Below, in pieces: positions 16,690 to 23,284 of a DNA stretch of 24,295 nucleotides. Position 1 is the first letter of the stretch; each line of letters opens with the position of its first letter. The DNA is from JBAXPW01 sp037132015. GTDB lineage: Bacteria > Patescibacteriota > Microgenomatia > UBA1406 > GWC2-37-13. Made by a program: the position numbers and the translations under genes. The notes under the pieces are model-generated. The model saw nothing but the letters and a program-made list of their open reading frames with translations, had not been told where the DNA came from and searched no databases. The DNA is taken from positions 1 through 24,295 of the forward strand of contig JBAXPW010000017.1 of the NCBI GenBank assembly GCA_037132015.1, read 5' to 3'.

Positions 16690-17166
16690 ATGATTCAATT
16701 AAATTTAGAACTAAACAAAAGTTATATAGATGAGGCAAAGCCAGAAGACTTTTCGACATATTCTCTTGATACACTACTATGTAATAAATTTTATGGCGAG
16801 TTAATTTTTATTATTGATGGAGTAGATTGTAGTCTTGATGACATCACATTATTTGATTTTATTGTTCGTATGAATGAGCTAACTAACAATCTTACGGAAG
16901 ATAATTCTCAAACATATTTATTTCCTGAAGGTGATGGAAGTATCCGATTATCACGTACGGAAGACATAGTATTAGTAAAAGCAGATTATGGAGCGGGAGA
17001 GACGATAGAATCAGAAATTTCCTATGATGAATTGAAAAATGTGTTACATGTATCGTTGGTTACATTTATGTCTGAAATTGAAAAATTATATCCTTCTGTG
17101 TCTCAGAATGTAGTTTACAAAAAGGTAATCTCTGATCTTCTATTTGCAGATGATGAATTAGAGTAA
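16690..17166 (+). CDS. small acidic soluble protein, function unknown
   Basis: A 158-residue protein I do not recognise. It has no signal peptide or membrane helix and is strongly acidic (ends LLFADDELE). The predicted layout is mixed alpha/beta: a strand at FYGELIFIIDGVDCS (about 33-47), a helix LFDFIVRMNELTNNL, strands around SQTYLFPEGDGSIRLSRTEDIVLVKAD, and a helix NVLHVSLVTFMSEIEKLYP. Size and layout recall small immunity-like or domain-of-unknown-function proteins, but I see no family motif. The frame is open from 16597; I start at 16690 because a TATAAT box lies 6 nt before it and the extra 31 residues would overlap the VWA gene with a hydrophobic, unrelated lead. It is 55 nt after the VWA gene and 78 nt before the efflux operon. 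Confidence 0.65.
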   Translation: MIQLNLELNKSYIDEAKPEDFSTYSLDTLLCNKFYGELIFIIDGVDCSLDDITLFDFIVRMNELTNNLTEDNSQTYLFPEGDGSIRLSRTEDIVLVKADYGAGETIESEISYDELKNVLHVSLVTFMSEIEKLYPSVSQNVVYKKVISDLLFADDELE

Positions 17167-17197
17167 TTCTCTTTTGCATTTTATTTTGAAATCCATA

Positions 17198-17203
17198 TAT
17201 AAT
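17198..17203 (+). promoter_or_regulatory. -10-like box upstream of the MacAB-type operon
   Basis: TATAAT 41 nt before ATG 17245, overlapped by an inverted repeat. A second AT-rich candidate, TATATT at 17225-17230, lies 14 nt before the ATG, so the real start site is undecided. Confidence 0.4.
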
Positions 17204-17224
17204 GATTAAGAAATAAATCATTAT
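17199..17224. promoter_or_regulatory. 9-bp inverted repeat, candidate operator
   Basis: ATAATGATT (17199-17207) and AATCATTAT (17216-17224) are perfect reverse complements separated by 8 nt. The left arm overlies the TATAAT box of the efflux operon, a position where a dimeric repressor would block transcription. No regulator gene is adjacent. Confidence 0.4.
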
Positions 17225-17244
17225 TATATTATTTCTCCGTCTTT

Positions 17245-18288
17245 ATGATTGCAATATTAAAAAAACGTTGGTATGTAGTGTTTATTATTTTTATCCTGAT
17301 AGGTGGATATTTTTACTATAATGGCACTCAACAACAAAAAAAATTGCTAGCAGAGAAAAAAATTACAGTCAGTAGAAGCAATATCCGAAAAACACTTTCA
17401 TTATCAGGAGAAGTAAACGCTTCAGAGAAAGCCAACTTACGATTTCAATCTGCAGGAAAACTAACATGGATAGGTGTGAAAGAAGGAGATGTTGTGAAAA
17501 AATATCAAGGTATTGCTTCGTTGGATCAACGAGATATTCAAAAAAGAATGCAAAAATATCTAAATTCATATGTTAAAACTAGATTGGGTTTCGATCAACA
17601 AAAAGATGAATCTGATAATGTGGATTTATGGAAGTTGACAAAAGTTCAGCAAGAAAAGGTTTCTCGGTTGGTCGGTCAGTCTCAAGTAGATTTGAATAAT
17701 TCGGTTCTTGATGTTGAAATACAATCAATCGCAATGCAAGATGGATATTTGTCATCCCCGATAGATGGTGTTGTTACCCATATAGATATCCCAGTGGTAG
17801 GGGTTAATATTATGCCTTCGACTGCATCATTTGATATTGTAAATCCACAAACACTCTATTTTTCTGTTCTCGCAGATCAAACAGAGGTTGTAACTATTCG
17901 TATTAGAGATAATGCAACTATTGCATTTGATTCATATCCAAATAACAAAGTTCAAGGAATAGTAAATAGTATTTCTTATACTCCAAAAACTGGTGAAACA
18001 GGAACAGTATATGAAGTGAAACTTGGACTTGACAACGCTCAAACACAACATATAAGACTTGGCATGACTGGAGATAGCGAATTTATTCTTGATGAAAAAA
18101 AGAATGTTATTACTATACCAGAGAGTTATATCCAACTAGATGGAGATAAGCAATATGTGTTTGTAAAAAATGTAGATGATGTGAAGGAAAAGAGATATAT
18201 AAAAACTGGACTAAGTGATGATATTAGTATAGAAGTTACGAACGGGTTACAAGACGGTGAAGTAATTTATGATGCATCTTCAGTATGA
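17245..18288 (+). CDS. efflux RND/ABC periplasmic-adaptor-like membrane fusion protein (MacA/HlyD type)
   Basis: A 347-residue adaptor. It has an N-terminal membrane anchor (about 8-26, no lipobox), then the first half of the barrel-sandwich (lipoyl-like) domain, LSLSGEVNASEKANLRFQSAGKL and VKEGDVVKKYQGIASLD (51-93), a hairpin of about 65 residues (94-160), the second half DGYLSSPIDGVVTHIDIPVVGVNI (167-190), a beta-barrel (about 195-285) and a membrane-proximal part with VITIPESYIQLDGDKQYVFV. In MacAB systems the adaptor joins the permease on the outer side. The helical hairpin is short for docking on a TolC channel, and no outer-membrane gene is near, as expected of a cell with a single membrane. 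It is translationally coupled to the ATPase gene by a 4-nt ATGA overlap. Confidence 0.87.
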   Translation: MIAILKKRWYVVFIIFILIGGYFYYNGTQQQKKLLAEKKITVSRSNIRKTLSLSGEVNASEKANLRFQSAGKLTWIGVKEGDVVKKYQGIASLDQRDIQKRMQKYLNSYVKTRLGFDQQKDESDNVDLWKLTKVQQEKVSRLVGQSQVDLNNSVLDVEIQSIAMQDGYLSSPIDGVVTHIDIPVVGVNIMPSTASFDIVNPQTLYFSVLADQTEVVTIRIRDNATIAFDSYPNNKVQGIVNSISYTPKTGETGTVYEVKLGLDNAQTQHIRLGMTGDSEFILDEKKNVITIPESYIQLDGDKQYVFVKNVDDVKEKRYIKTGLSDDISIEVTNGLQDGEVIYDASSV

Positions 18289-18956
18289 TTCAACTTAAAG
18301 ATATTTGGAAAGAATATAAAATAGATAAGGAAGTAACCTTCACAGCTCTCAAAGGAGTTAATGTTGAGATAAATAAAGGCGAATTTACAGCGATAACTGG
18401 ACCTTCGGGTAGTGGCAAATCCACTCTTATGCAGATTATTGGGTTGCTAGATAAGCCATCAAAGGGGGAAGTATTTATTGAAGAACGTGATACGAGCAAG
18501 TTAAATGATAATGAAACATCAAGATATCGTAATGAGTTTATAGGATTTGTGTTTCAACAATTTAATTTGATTAATAAATTGAGTGTTCTTGAAAACGTAC
18601 TTCTTCCCACCATTTATTCAAGAAAAAAACTTGATTATGATCCTACAGAAAAAGCAATTTATCTCCTTGAACGATTTGGATTGAAGGGAAAGATTAAATC
18701 ATTTCCAAATAAGATATCGGGAGGTCAGCAACAACGTGTTGCAATAGCACGATCCTTAATTATGAGCCCTCTTTTAATATTAGCTGATGAACCTACTGGT
18801 AATCTTGACACAAAATCAGGAGATGAAATTATGAAATTATTGAAAGAATTAAATAAGGAAGAAAAAATTACAATTGTGATCGTTACCCATGAACCCGATA
18901 TTGCATCACAAACACGGAGGACCATTCGTGTGGTTGATGGAAATTTGCAAAAATGA
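18285..18956 (+). CDS. MacB/LolD-type ABC transporter ATP-binding protein
   Basis: A 223-residue nucleotide-binding subunit, typical in length for this class. Every catalytic motif is intact: A-loop region near Y11, Walker A GPSGSGKST (39-47), Q-loop VFQQFNLI (89-96), ABC signature ISGGQQQ (144-150), Walker B LLILADEP (163-170) with D168 and E169, D-loop GNLD (172-175) and switch H202 in VTHEPD. The QQFNLIxxLSVLENVLLP and ADEPTGNLDTKSG stretches mark the MacB/LolD/FtsE branch, whose partner is an FtsX-like permease. ATP hydrolysis would drive the mechanotransmission cycle of the MacB-like permease encoded next. Start ATG overlaps the stop of the adaptor gene (ATGA at 18285-18288), and its own end overlaps the permease start (18953-18956). 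Confidence 0.95.
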   Translation: MIQLKDIWKEYKIDKEVTFTALKGVNVEINKGEFTAITGPSGSGKSTLMQIIGLLDKPSKGEVFIEERDTSKLNDNETSRYRNEFIGFVFQQFNLINKLSVLENVLLPTIYSRKKLDYDPTEKAIYLLERFGLKGKIKSFPNKISGGQQQRVAIARSLIMSPLLILADEPTGNLDTKSGDEIMKLLKELNKEEKITIVIVTHEPDIASQTRRTIRVVDGNLQK

Positions 18957-20158
18957 AATATTTACTATTTGTTTTTAATTCATCAGTTCAAGATTTATGG
19001 CGAAATAAAGGACGTACATTTTTGACGTCTCTGGGAATATTAATAGGAGTATTATCTGTTGTATTACTTACTGCATTTGGATTAGGGCTCAAACGATATA
19101 TTCAAAATCAATTTGATAGTTTGGGAACAAATCTTGTTTTTGTATTTCCCGGACAGGTGTTAAAAAATGGAAGTTTTAGTAGTTCTCCGGGTGGATTGCA
19201 AGTACGATTTGATGAACGCGACCTTGTGCGCATCAAGAGAATAAAGGGAGCAGAGTATGTTGTGCCAATTTATACCAAGTCAGGTGATATAAAATCATTG
19301 GGAAAAACAGAATTTAGCACATTATTTTTAACGTCTGCTGAGTTTTTTCCTTCTCGTAATTTTAAGGCACAATATGGAAAATTATTTACTGATGCTGATG
19401 ATAATAAACGTGCAAAAATTGCGGTTATTGGACCCAAGATTGCAGAGAAGTTATTTGGAAGTTCAGCAAATGCTATTGGTAAGACTGTTACAACGAGCAA
19501 TATACGATTAAAGGTAGTTGGAGTATTTGAATCGAAGGGTGGAGGAGGATTTGGAGGTCCAGATCTTGATTCATATGCTATTGTTCCTTATAAGACTGGG
19601 TACATAATTAATACAGATAAAAAATTTCTTCAAATGCAGATCAAAGCAACAAATGATAAGGTGCTTCCTCAGCTTAAGGTTGATATAACAAATGAGTTAT
19701 TAAAGCGTTATCATTCGGATGAATTTTCATTAGTTGAACAAACAGAGATCATGAATGCAATTACTCAAATATTTGGTGTCTTAAATATTGGATTGGTTGC
19801 AATTGCAGCTATTTCTCTTGTTGTGGGTGGTATTGGAATTATGAATATTATGTATGTTACGGTTACTGAACGTATTAAAGAGATTGGGATCAGACGAGCA
19901 TTAGGAGCTCGTAAAGGCGATATTCTTTGGCAGTTTATGATTCAGGCAATTATCTTATCCTTGTTTGGAGGGCTTATGGGTTTGGGTCTTGCATATGGCA
20001 TAACATTTGGTATTCAACGAGTTTTTCCTGCATATATTGACACCAATTCAGTTGCTCTTGCACTTGGAGTTTCAAGTCTTATTGGTGTTGTGTTTGGTGT
20101 ATTTCCTGCAAAAAAAGCATCTGATCTTTCACCCATTGAAGCAATACGATATGAGTAA
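18953..20158 (+). CDS. MacB-like ABC transporter permease (FtsX domain)
   Basis: A 401-residue permease with the four-helix MacB layout. Helix 1 (about 22-44) follows DLWRNKGRTFLTSLGILIGVLSVV, the classic N-terminus of the family. A large outer MacB-type domain spans about 50-270 (LGTNLVFVFPGQ, VVGVFESKGGGGFGG, a Gly-rich loop). Helices 2-4 lie at about 275-300, 325-355 and 365-385, with GGIGIMNIMYVTVTERIKEIGIRRALGARKGDI between helices 2 and 3, the coupling region contacting the ATPase. It ends in PAKKASDLSPIEAIRYE, the usual family C-terminus. Unlike E. coli MacB, the ATPase is a separate polypeptide. Such systems export peptides, lipids or toxic compounds, or act in envelope maintenance; the substrate is not determinable. 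Confidence 0.93.
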   Translation: MKYLLFVFNSSVQDLWRNKGRTFLTSLGILIGVLSVVLLTAFGLGLKRYIQNQFDSLGTNLVFVFPGQVLKNGSFSSSPGGLQVRFDERDLVRIKRIKGAEYVVPIYTKSGDIKSLGKTEFSTLFLTSAEFFPSRNFKAQYGKLFTDADDNKRAKIAVIGPKIAEKLFGSSANAIGKTVTTSNIRLKVVGVFESKGGGGFGGPDLDSYAIVPYKTGYIINTDKKFLQMQIKATNDKVLPQLKVDITNELLKRYHSDEFSLVEQTEIMNAITQIFGVLNIGLVAIAAISLVVGGIGIMNIMYVTVTERIKEIGIRRALGARKGDILWQFMIQAIILSLFGGLMGLGLAYGITFGIQRVFPAYIDTNSVALALGVSSLIGVVFGVFPAKKASDLSPIEAIRYE

Positions 20159-20180
20159 ATGTGAAGATATGCGGAATAAG

Positions 20181-20693
20181 TTATGAGAGAAGATAATGTG
20201 AGCGAAGAGCACTAAATGCTTGAAATGGAACAAAATAAAATCCATATGTATCATCTCTAAAATAAAATATGATCCGTGTATTGCTCACTCCTTCTAATGC
20301 AATATTAACTTCGTCGATAAATCCGTCCAATTGAAATGGTTCATACGAAATATTTACTTCATGGTTATTTATTATTCCCTGAAATGTACAACTATTTTGA
20401 TCTGCATCAAAATAATCAGTTTCATATGAAAATTCAAGTTCAGGAATTTTACTTTGTAATGCTGTAAGAACATCTCCGGGGCTTGAGTGCCAATCGAGTT
20501 GAATTGCAATATTATATTTTATAAAGAATAATTTGATAAATTCTTTTGTCGCTTCTTCTTCGTATGAGTTATTGAGGCGAGGAACTGATTCGTTAAATAC
20601 GGAATAGAATTCATCTTTACTAATAAATTTACTTATGCCTGAGAGTGTGAAGATACTAAATACATTTTCTATTATTTGCTCTGATGTCAACAT
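20181..20693 (-). CDS. soluble protein of unknown function
   Basis: A 170-residue protein I do not recognise. No signal peptide or membrane helix is visible. The N-terminal half is helical and acidic (EQIIENVFSIF, FISKDEFYSVFNESV, EEEATKEFIKLFFIKYNIAI), the C-terminal half looks like beta strands (LEFSYETDYFDADQNSCTFQGII, EVNISYEPF, NTRIIFYFRDDTYGFYFVPF). A single Cys is present. Its general look, a compact mixed-fold acidic protein of about 20 kDa, recalls the 16690 protein but I see no sequence similarity between them. Start is fixed by a TATAAT box 5 nt before the ATG. It ends 22 nt from the convergent permease gene, so it is probably not part of the efflux operon. Confidence 0.68.
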   Translation of the reverse strand: MLTSEQIIENVFSIFTLSGISKFISKDEFYSVFNESVPRLNNSYEEEATKEFIKLFFIKYNIAIQLDWHSSPGDVLTALQSKIPELEFSYETDYFDADQNSCTFQGIINNHEVNISYEPFQLDGFIDEVNIALEGVSNTRIIFYFRDDTYGFYFVPFQAFSALRSHYLLS

Positions 20694-20698
20694 GTACT

Positions 20699-20704
20699 AT
20701 TATA
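20699..20704 (-). promoter_or_regulatory. -10 box for the 20693 gene
   Basis: Minus-strand TATAAT (preceded by GTG), 5 nt before ATG 20693; leaderless arrangement. Confidence 0.58.
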
Positions 20705-20780
20705 CACCTCATGTAAATGAATTTGCAATCGGCGTAACCCTTCGTAGGCTCCAAATGCTCACAAAAATTTGTATTTTGAG

Positions 20781-21923
20781 TTACGATGGGTATACCACGA
20801 TGTTATTATGTAATAATTTATCATCTACAAATGAGGTTATTTTTTGTTTAAAAACCTCAAACGAGTATTGTTCTGCAGATGTCCGAGCATTTTTTCTCAT
20901 CGTGATAAAGGAATGTATGTCTAATGATTGCATTTTTATTATAGCTTCCTTGATAGATTCTTCAGTCAAGTTATTATACAAATATCCATTAACTCCATTC
21001 TGAATTGTTTCCTTTAGCCCACCTGACGCATAGGCAATCACAGGAACTCCATATCCCAAAGCTTCAACTGGCGCAATGCCAAACTCTTCGTTAATAGAAG
21101 AAAATAAAAAAGCAGTTGCGTTTTTGAGTAACTCATTCCTTCTTATATCATCTGCATCCGTTATAATCTCTACTGTAGGTCCCGCAATGGTGCGTAAATA
21201 TTCTTCTTGTCTTCCTTTTCCTACGACTTTCAAATTTATTTTAAGTTTATTTGCTGTTTTTATAAGTAGGTCAATATGTTTAGCTCCAGCTAATCGGCTA
21301 ACGATTATAAAGTAGGTTGTTGGTTGTATGGTGTATGCTGTAGAAGGAGGTGGAAGATCGACGGGTGGATAAATTATAGTAGAATCTCTTCGATAAAATT
21401 TCTGAACACGTTTCGTTGTTTCTTGAGAATTTGATATAAAATAGTCAGGTCGTTGTGATGACAAATAATCCCAAATGCGTAGTCCCTTATTGATAATATG
21501 ACCATAAATCCGAATAAATAAATATTTTTGCCATTCAAGAGCAGTTTCATAATAATATAAATATCTTGGAGGATGATGAATGTATGAAATATGTAGGGTG
21601 TTAGGCTTTGTGATAATTCCTTTACACATCATTGTTCCCGTTGATGAAATGACAAGATTGTATGAAGCAAAATCAAAACTTTCCCAGATGAGAGGTGTGA
21701 TAAAACGAAGGGGTGAATATAATTTTCTAATCACAGGAATTTTATCAAACCATGATGTCTTGATGTTCCATTTTTGAGAATTTATACCATGTGAATCAAA
21801 AGTTTTTTTATCATAGTATGCGGTAAACACATCTGCATCAGGATATATTTTTTTAAGAGCAACCAACACACGTTCGGCTCCGCCAAATTCACGCATCTGA
21901 TCATGTACTAATGCTATCTTCAT
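20781..21923 (-). CDS. GT4 family (GT-B fold) glycosyltransferase
   Basis: A 380-residue cytosolic or membrane-associated retaining glycosyltransferase of usual length. The N-terminal domain opens with MKIALVHDQMREFGGAERVL (the acceptor-side GGAE loop at 14-17) and carries SYIHHPPRYLYYYE (113-126), seen in mannosyltransferase-type members of the family. The C-terminal donor-binding domain has IIVSRLAGAKHIDLLI (206-221, with R210 and K215), VVGKGRQEEYL, ATAFLFSSINEEFGIAPVEALGYGVPVIAYASGG: E279 and E287 form the E-x7-E motif that binds the nucleotide sugar. It probably adds a sugar (GDP-mannose is a reasonable guess) to a lipid-linked glycan, feeding the same surface-glycan route as the 1-13 kb cluster. 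It has its own -10 box and no close operon partner. Confidence 0.9.
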   Translation of the reverse strand: MKIALVHDQMREFGGAERVLVALKKIYPDADVFTAYYDKKTFDSHGINSQKWNIKTSWFDKIPVIRKLYSPLRFITPLIWESFDFASYNLVISSTGTMMCKGIITKPNTLHISYIHHPPRYLYYYETALEWQKYLFIRIYGHIINKGLRIWDYLSSQRPDYFISNSQETTKRVQKFYRRDSTIIYPPVDLPPPSTAYTIQPTTYFIIVSRLAGAKHIDLLIKTANKLKINLKVVGKGRQEEYLRTIAGPTVEIITDADDIRRNELLKNATAFLFSSINEEFGIAPVEALGYGVPVIAYASGGLKETIQNGVNGYLYNNLTEESIKEAIIKMQSLDIHSFITMRKNARTSAEQYSFEVFKQKITSFVDDKLLHNNIVVYPS

Positions 21924-21930
21924 GTGTTAT

Positions 21931-21936
21931 ATTATA
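21931..21936 (-). promoter_or_regulatory. -10 box for the GT4 gene
   Basis: Minus-strand TATAAT within GGTATATAATAT, 7 nt before ATG 21923; leaderless arrangement. Confidence 0.6.
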
Positions 21937-22017
21937 TACCAATCATAGATGAGATAGTAGATATTCGTTAAAATTCTAGAAATTTCATTTTAGGAGTAGT
22001 TATATTTCAAAAGGCGG

Positions 22018-22023
22018 TATACT
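22018..22023 (+). promoter_or_regulatory. -10 box for uppP
   Basis: GG-TATACT, 23 nt before ATG 22047. It would give a 5' leader of about 16 nt made only of A and T plus one G, with no Shine-Dalgarno site. TATAAA at 22030-22035 is a closer alternative. Confidence 0.45.
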
Positions 22024-22046
22024 GTTAATTATAAATAATTTTTTAT

Positions 22047-22829
22047 ATGGATATCTTTCATAGTGTAATATTGGGTATTGTTGAGGGTTTGACCGAGTTT
22101 TTACCTATTTCTTCTACATTCCATCTTATTTTTGCAAGCAAACTATTGAAAATTCCCGATTCTGAATTTCTCCAGATGTTTGAGGTAGTGATACAATCGG
22201 GAGCCATTTTAGCAGTTGTCATATTGTATGTAAAAGAATTACTCAAAAATCGAGATTTGTTGAAGCTCACGATTGTTTCGTTTATCCCCACAGCAATTAT
22301 TGGCTTAGTTCTCTATAAAGTCATAAAAGGATTTTTCTTTCATGCAAATTGGTTGATGATTAGTGTATTTATGATAGTGGGAATTATTTTTTTCCTCATT
22401 GAATTTTTGATAAAGAAAGAATTCGTGAAGCCATCAAAAGAATTAAATAAACTTACCATTAAAGATGCGATTATAATAGGGCTGGTGCAATCATTAGCTG
22501 TAATTCCTGGTGTCTCTCGAGCTGGATCTGTGCTAGTGGGTATGATGATATTGGGATATAAACGAGAGGAATCCGCAAAGTATTCATTTATTCTTGCAAT
22601 CCCTACGATTTTAGCAGCATCGGTATTAGATTTGTATAAATCAAAAGAGGTTTTATTATCAGTAGGGGGAGCAAATTTTATATCTCTTTTTATTGGTTTT
22701 GTAGTAGCATTTATATCTGCTTTTTTTGTGATGAAGTGGTTTATTGGGTATCTGAAATCAAATTCGCTAGTTGCATTTGGAATCTATCGTATTGTGATTG
22801 GTATAATTATAATAAGTTGGGGGATGTAG
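22047..22829 (+). CDS. uppP: undecaprenyl-diphosphate phosphatase
   Basis: A 260-residue polytopic membrane enzyme, standard for UppP (BacA). It removes a phosphate from undecaprenyl pyrophosphate on the outer face, returning carrier lipid for peptidoglycan and glycan synthesis. The first conserved block is GIVEGLTEFLPISSTFHLIFA, with E13, E17, S22-S23 and H26 as active-site positions; the second is IPGVSRAGSVLVGMMILGYKREESAKYSF (153-181) with R158, the phosphate-binding arginine. Between and after them are about eight hydrophobic segments. The second block reads SRAGS where SRSGAT is commoner, a tolerated variation. Carrier recycling fits the many polyprenyl-dependent enzymes in this window. 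The gene ends 6 nt before the tRNA-like sequence, and a TATAAT box for that RNA lies inside its last codons. Confidence 0.94.
   Translation: MDIFHSVILGIVEGLTEFLPISSTFHLIFASKLLKIPDSEFLQMFEVVIQSGAILAVVILYVKELLKNRDLLKLTIVSFIPTAIIGLVLYKVIKGFFFHANWLMISVFMIVGIIFFLIEFLIKKEFVKPSKELNKLTIKDAIIIGLVQSLAVIPGVSRAGSVLVGMMILGYKREESAKYSFILAIPTILAASVLDLYKSKEVLLSVGGANFISLFIGFVVAFISAFFVMKWFIGYLKSNSLVAFGIYRIVIGIIIISWGM
22802..22807 (+). promoter_or_regulatory. -10 box for the tRNA-like and tRNA-Ala genes
   Basis: GG-TATAAT inside the last codons of uppP, 28 nt before the tRNA-like sequence at 22836. Confidence 0.4.
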
Positions 22830-22835
22830 GATTCG

Positions 22836-22909
22836 GCACCTGTAGCTTAATTGGATAGAGTATCATATTTAGAATCTGATAGTTGGTCGTTCAAATCGGC
22901 CCATGTGCA
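22836..22909 (+). tRNA. tRNA-like sequence with anticodon UAG, possibly defective
   Basis: It folds as a 74-nt class I tRNA: acceptor GCACCTG against CATGTGC, D arm GCTT/GAGT, anticodon arm TCATA-TTTAGAA-TCTGA, 5-nt variable loop, T arm GGTCG-TTCAAAT-CGGCC, discriminator A, no CCA. U33 and A37 place the anticodon at TAG (read CUA, Leu). Two stems carry mismatches (C5 opposite U68, U30 opposite C40), each repairable by a single T-to-G change. Bacterial tRNA-Leu should have a long variable arm, which is absent; the body looks more like tRNA-Arg. It may be a decayed gene or an unusual tRNA. Confidence 0.55.
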
Positions 22910-22938
22910 CTCAATTTTGCACAGCAAAATTGAGTGTG
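22906..22938. repeat. 13-bp perfect hairpin at the tRNA-like 3' end
   Basis: CACTCAATTTTGC (22908-22920) and GCAAAATTGAGTG (22924-22936) pair perfectly around an ACA loop, with two more G-U pairs at the base. Its 5' arm starts at the last acceptor base of the tRNA-like sequence. No T-run follows on either side, so an intrinsic terminator is not supported. Confidence 0.75.
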
Positions 22939-22959
22939 AACACCATAGGAATATTTTAA

Positions 22960-23030
22960 GGGCCTGTAGTTCAACGGTAAAACGCTGCATTCGCATTGCA
23001 GAGGTAGGGGTTCAATTCCCCTCAGGTCCA
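22960..23030 (+). tRNA. tRNA-Ala (anticodon CGC)
   Basis: A 71-nt class I tRNA. Acceptor GGGCCTG pairs with CAGGTCC and contains the G3-U70 wobble that marks alanine tRNAs; D arm GTTC/AAAC; anticodon arm CTGCA-TTCGCAT-TGCAG with anticodon CGC (reads GCG); T arm AGGGG-TTCAATT-CCCCT; discriminator A. CCA is not encoded. Confidence 0.9.
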
Positions 23031-23130
23031 CATGGAAGGGTTTCACTCGGCAAAACGCCTTAGGACTAACTCGTAGTAAGCCTCACGATGTATCAGCAAC
23101 TACGAGTTGAGCAATTCCTCTCAGGTCCAC
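23013..23130 (+). repeat. partial duplication of the tRNA-Ala 3' end
   Basis: The last bases of tRNA-Ala, CAATTCCCCTCAGGTCCAC (23013-23031), recur at 23112-23130 with one C-to-T change, 99 bp downstream. The intervening DNA contains a 10-bp inverted repeat, AACTCGTAGT (23068-23077) and ACTACGAGTT (23099-23108), with a 21-nt loop. The second copy lacks a matching 5' half, so it is not a full tRNA. Confidence 0.75.
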
Positions 23131-23284
23131 TGAATGACGTGAAGTGGTTACACTAAAGATATATTGAAAATATAGGTGTCTTTACATATTTAGTGAGCAC
23201 AAATAGTATAAAGAATAAATTTTGAATCACGGGCATGTTTTCCATTTAGAGTATTATACCCCCGTCTTTGGCGAAATAAATAAA
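23031..23284. other. structured non-coding stretch between tRNA-Ala and the phosphatase gene
   Basis: Besides the tRNA 3'-end copy, it holds a small hairpin TATATT-GAA-AATATA (23160-23174) nested in a longer inverted repeat, CACTAAA (23151-23157) and TTTAGTG (23189-23195). No coding potential is convincing. A -10-like TATTAT near 23252 may serve the phosphatase gene. Confidence 0.45.

Noticed and set aside
20635..21003. A 122-codon plus-strand frame with hydrophobic stretches
   Set aside because: It lies antisense to the start of the 20693 gene and the end of the GT4 gene, both well supported; no promoter or family motif.
22851..23063. A 70-codon open frame on the plus strand
   Set aside because: It runs straight through the tRNA-like sequence, the hairpin and tRNA-Ala; its protein has no family features.
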